DNA of 64,000 bases from Puccinia triticina (taxonomy: Eukaryota; Basidiomycota; Pucciniomycetes; Pucciniales; Pucciniaceae), in contig NC_070570.1 in NCBI RefSeq assembly GCF_026914185.1, forward strand, positions 2,790,001 to 2,854,000, in the 5' to 3' direction. Under the pieces are notes generated by a model. That model was not told the DNA's origin, did no database searches, and was given only the letters and a program-made list of their open reading frames with translations. A program made the position numbers and the translations under genes. Shown here in pieces: positions 63,704-64,000 of this stretch (positions within the stretch are counted from its first letter, which is position 1; each line of letters starts with the position of its first letter).

Positions 63704-64000
63704 TGTCAGCCTTAGATTCATCACAGCTGACCTAAAGTCTGCCTTTTATCTACTTTTACATACAACTTACTTTATATCTTTTCCATCTTAAGAGATATCC
63801 TTGTTTTGACTTCATATTCTGTTTCCTCATGCAATTTTAACCCTAGTTACAACTTACAAATTCTTTGTAACTCTACTCCTTCCCTGAGTTCTTGAGTTGT
63901 GGCGCGCATGCGCAGTTGTGACGTGTCAGCACTACCAAGCGCGCCAAACCACATGTACATATGTAATTACATAAGCAAACTGTGAAAATTTTCGAAGTCA
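63704..64000 (+). repeat. Gypsy 3' LTR, cut by window end
   Basis: TGTCAGCCTTAGATTC onward matches 54046-54342 almost perfectly. Confidence 0.93.

Larger units (their letters stand above)
54046..64000 (+). mobile_element. Ty3/Gypsy chromovirus, continues beyond window
   Basis: 5' LTR 54046-54907 and 3' LTR from 63704, which runs off the window. Gene order: gag region, protease, RT, RNase H, integrase, chromodomain, i.e. Gypsy order. The 3' LTR is preceded by a purine tract (GGTGGTAGGGAA). The LTRs look nearly identical over the visible 297 bp, so insertion is recent, yet several stops and an active-site change make it defective. A foldback element sits in pol at 60378-61594. Confidence 0.95.

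Overview
The window is eukaryotic and looks like a transposon-saturated filamentous basidiomycete, most likely a rust fungus (Pucciniales, Puccinia-like). The evidence is short GT...CTRAY...AG introns, a FAR1-finger/OTU protein of the kind carried by rust Mutator-like elements, DIRS, Copia and chromodomain Gypsy elements, tandem secreted proteins, and repeats inserted in repeats. The assignment rests on family resemblance, not on a database search. No rRNA, CRISPR, telomere or convincing functional tRNA was seen.

Layout, left to right. 0-4 kb: repeat debris, with a broken minus-strand gene fragment split by a 750-bp MITE that has a 9-bp target duplication. 4.2-10.7 kb: a complete but dead Copia element (minus strand, 231-bp LTRs, perfect CGGTC target duplication). 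Its 3' LTR contains a CACCAGG terminal-inverted-repeat (TIR) element, which in turn holds a PIF-like MITE. 13.7-27.5 kb: one large Mutator-like element with ~185-bp TIRs. It encloses a decayed FAR1-finger/OTU-protease gene broken by a DIRS retrotransposon (gag, RT/RNase H, intact tyrosine recombinase) and by a solo Gypsy LTR, plus a second CACCAGG element and DIRS-like debris. 28-31 kb: a kinase pseudogene, hairpin-rich DNA and MITEs. 31.7-33.7 kb: a tiny LTR element (TRIM) whose ~125-bp LTRs each carry a full-length tRNA-like sequence, opened by a hAT-like element. 34.1-36.0 kb: a third CACCAGG element built round a large palindromic array. 36-38.9 kb: small repeats.

39.0-41.8 kb holds the clearest host genes, a tandem pair of three-exon secreted proteins (candidate effectors) on the minus strand. 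42.3-45.4 kb is a GC-rich TIR-bounded segment carrying the N-terminal part of a GT90/CAP10-like glycosyltransferase. 45.9-46.9 kb is a nearly perfect long-TIR foldback element. 47.7-49.0 kb (plus strand, three exons) and 50.6-52.9 kb (minus strand, 783 codons) are two host genes of unknown function. From 54.0 kb to the window end lies a Gypsy chromovirus (862-bp 5' LTR, overlapping gag-region frames, pol, chromodomain). Its pol is interrupted by a 1.2-kb foldback element and its RT active site is damaged.

Most mobile elements here are inactive. Many in-frame TGA codons sit where family consensus expects Arg, and key acidic residues are lost by changes consistent with G:C to A:T transitions, so mutation by C deamination is a common theme. 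The strongest novelty candidates are the TRIM with tRNA-like LTRs, the nested FAR1/OTU Mutator-like element, the CACCAGG family that builds palindromic arrays, and paired hairpin repeats that exactly flank intron-like spacers.
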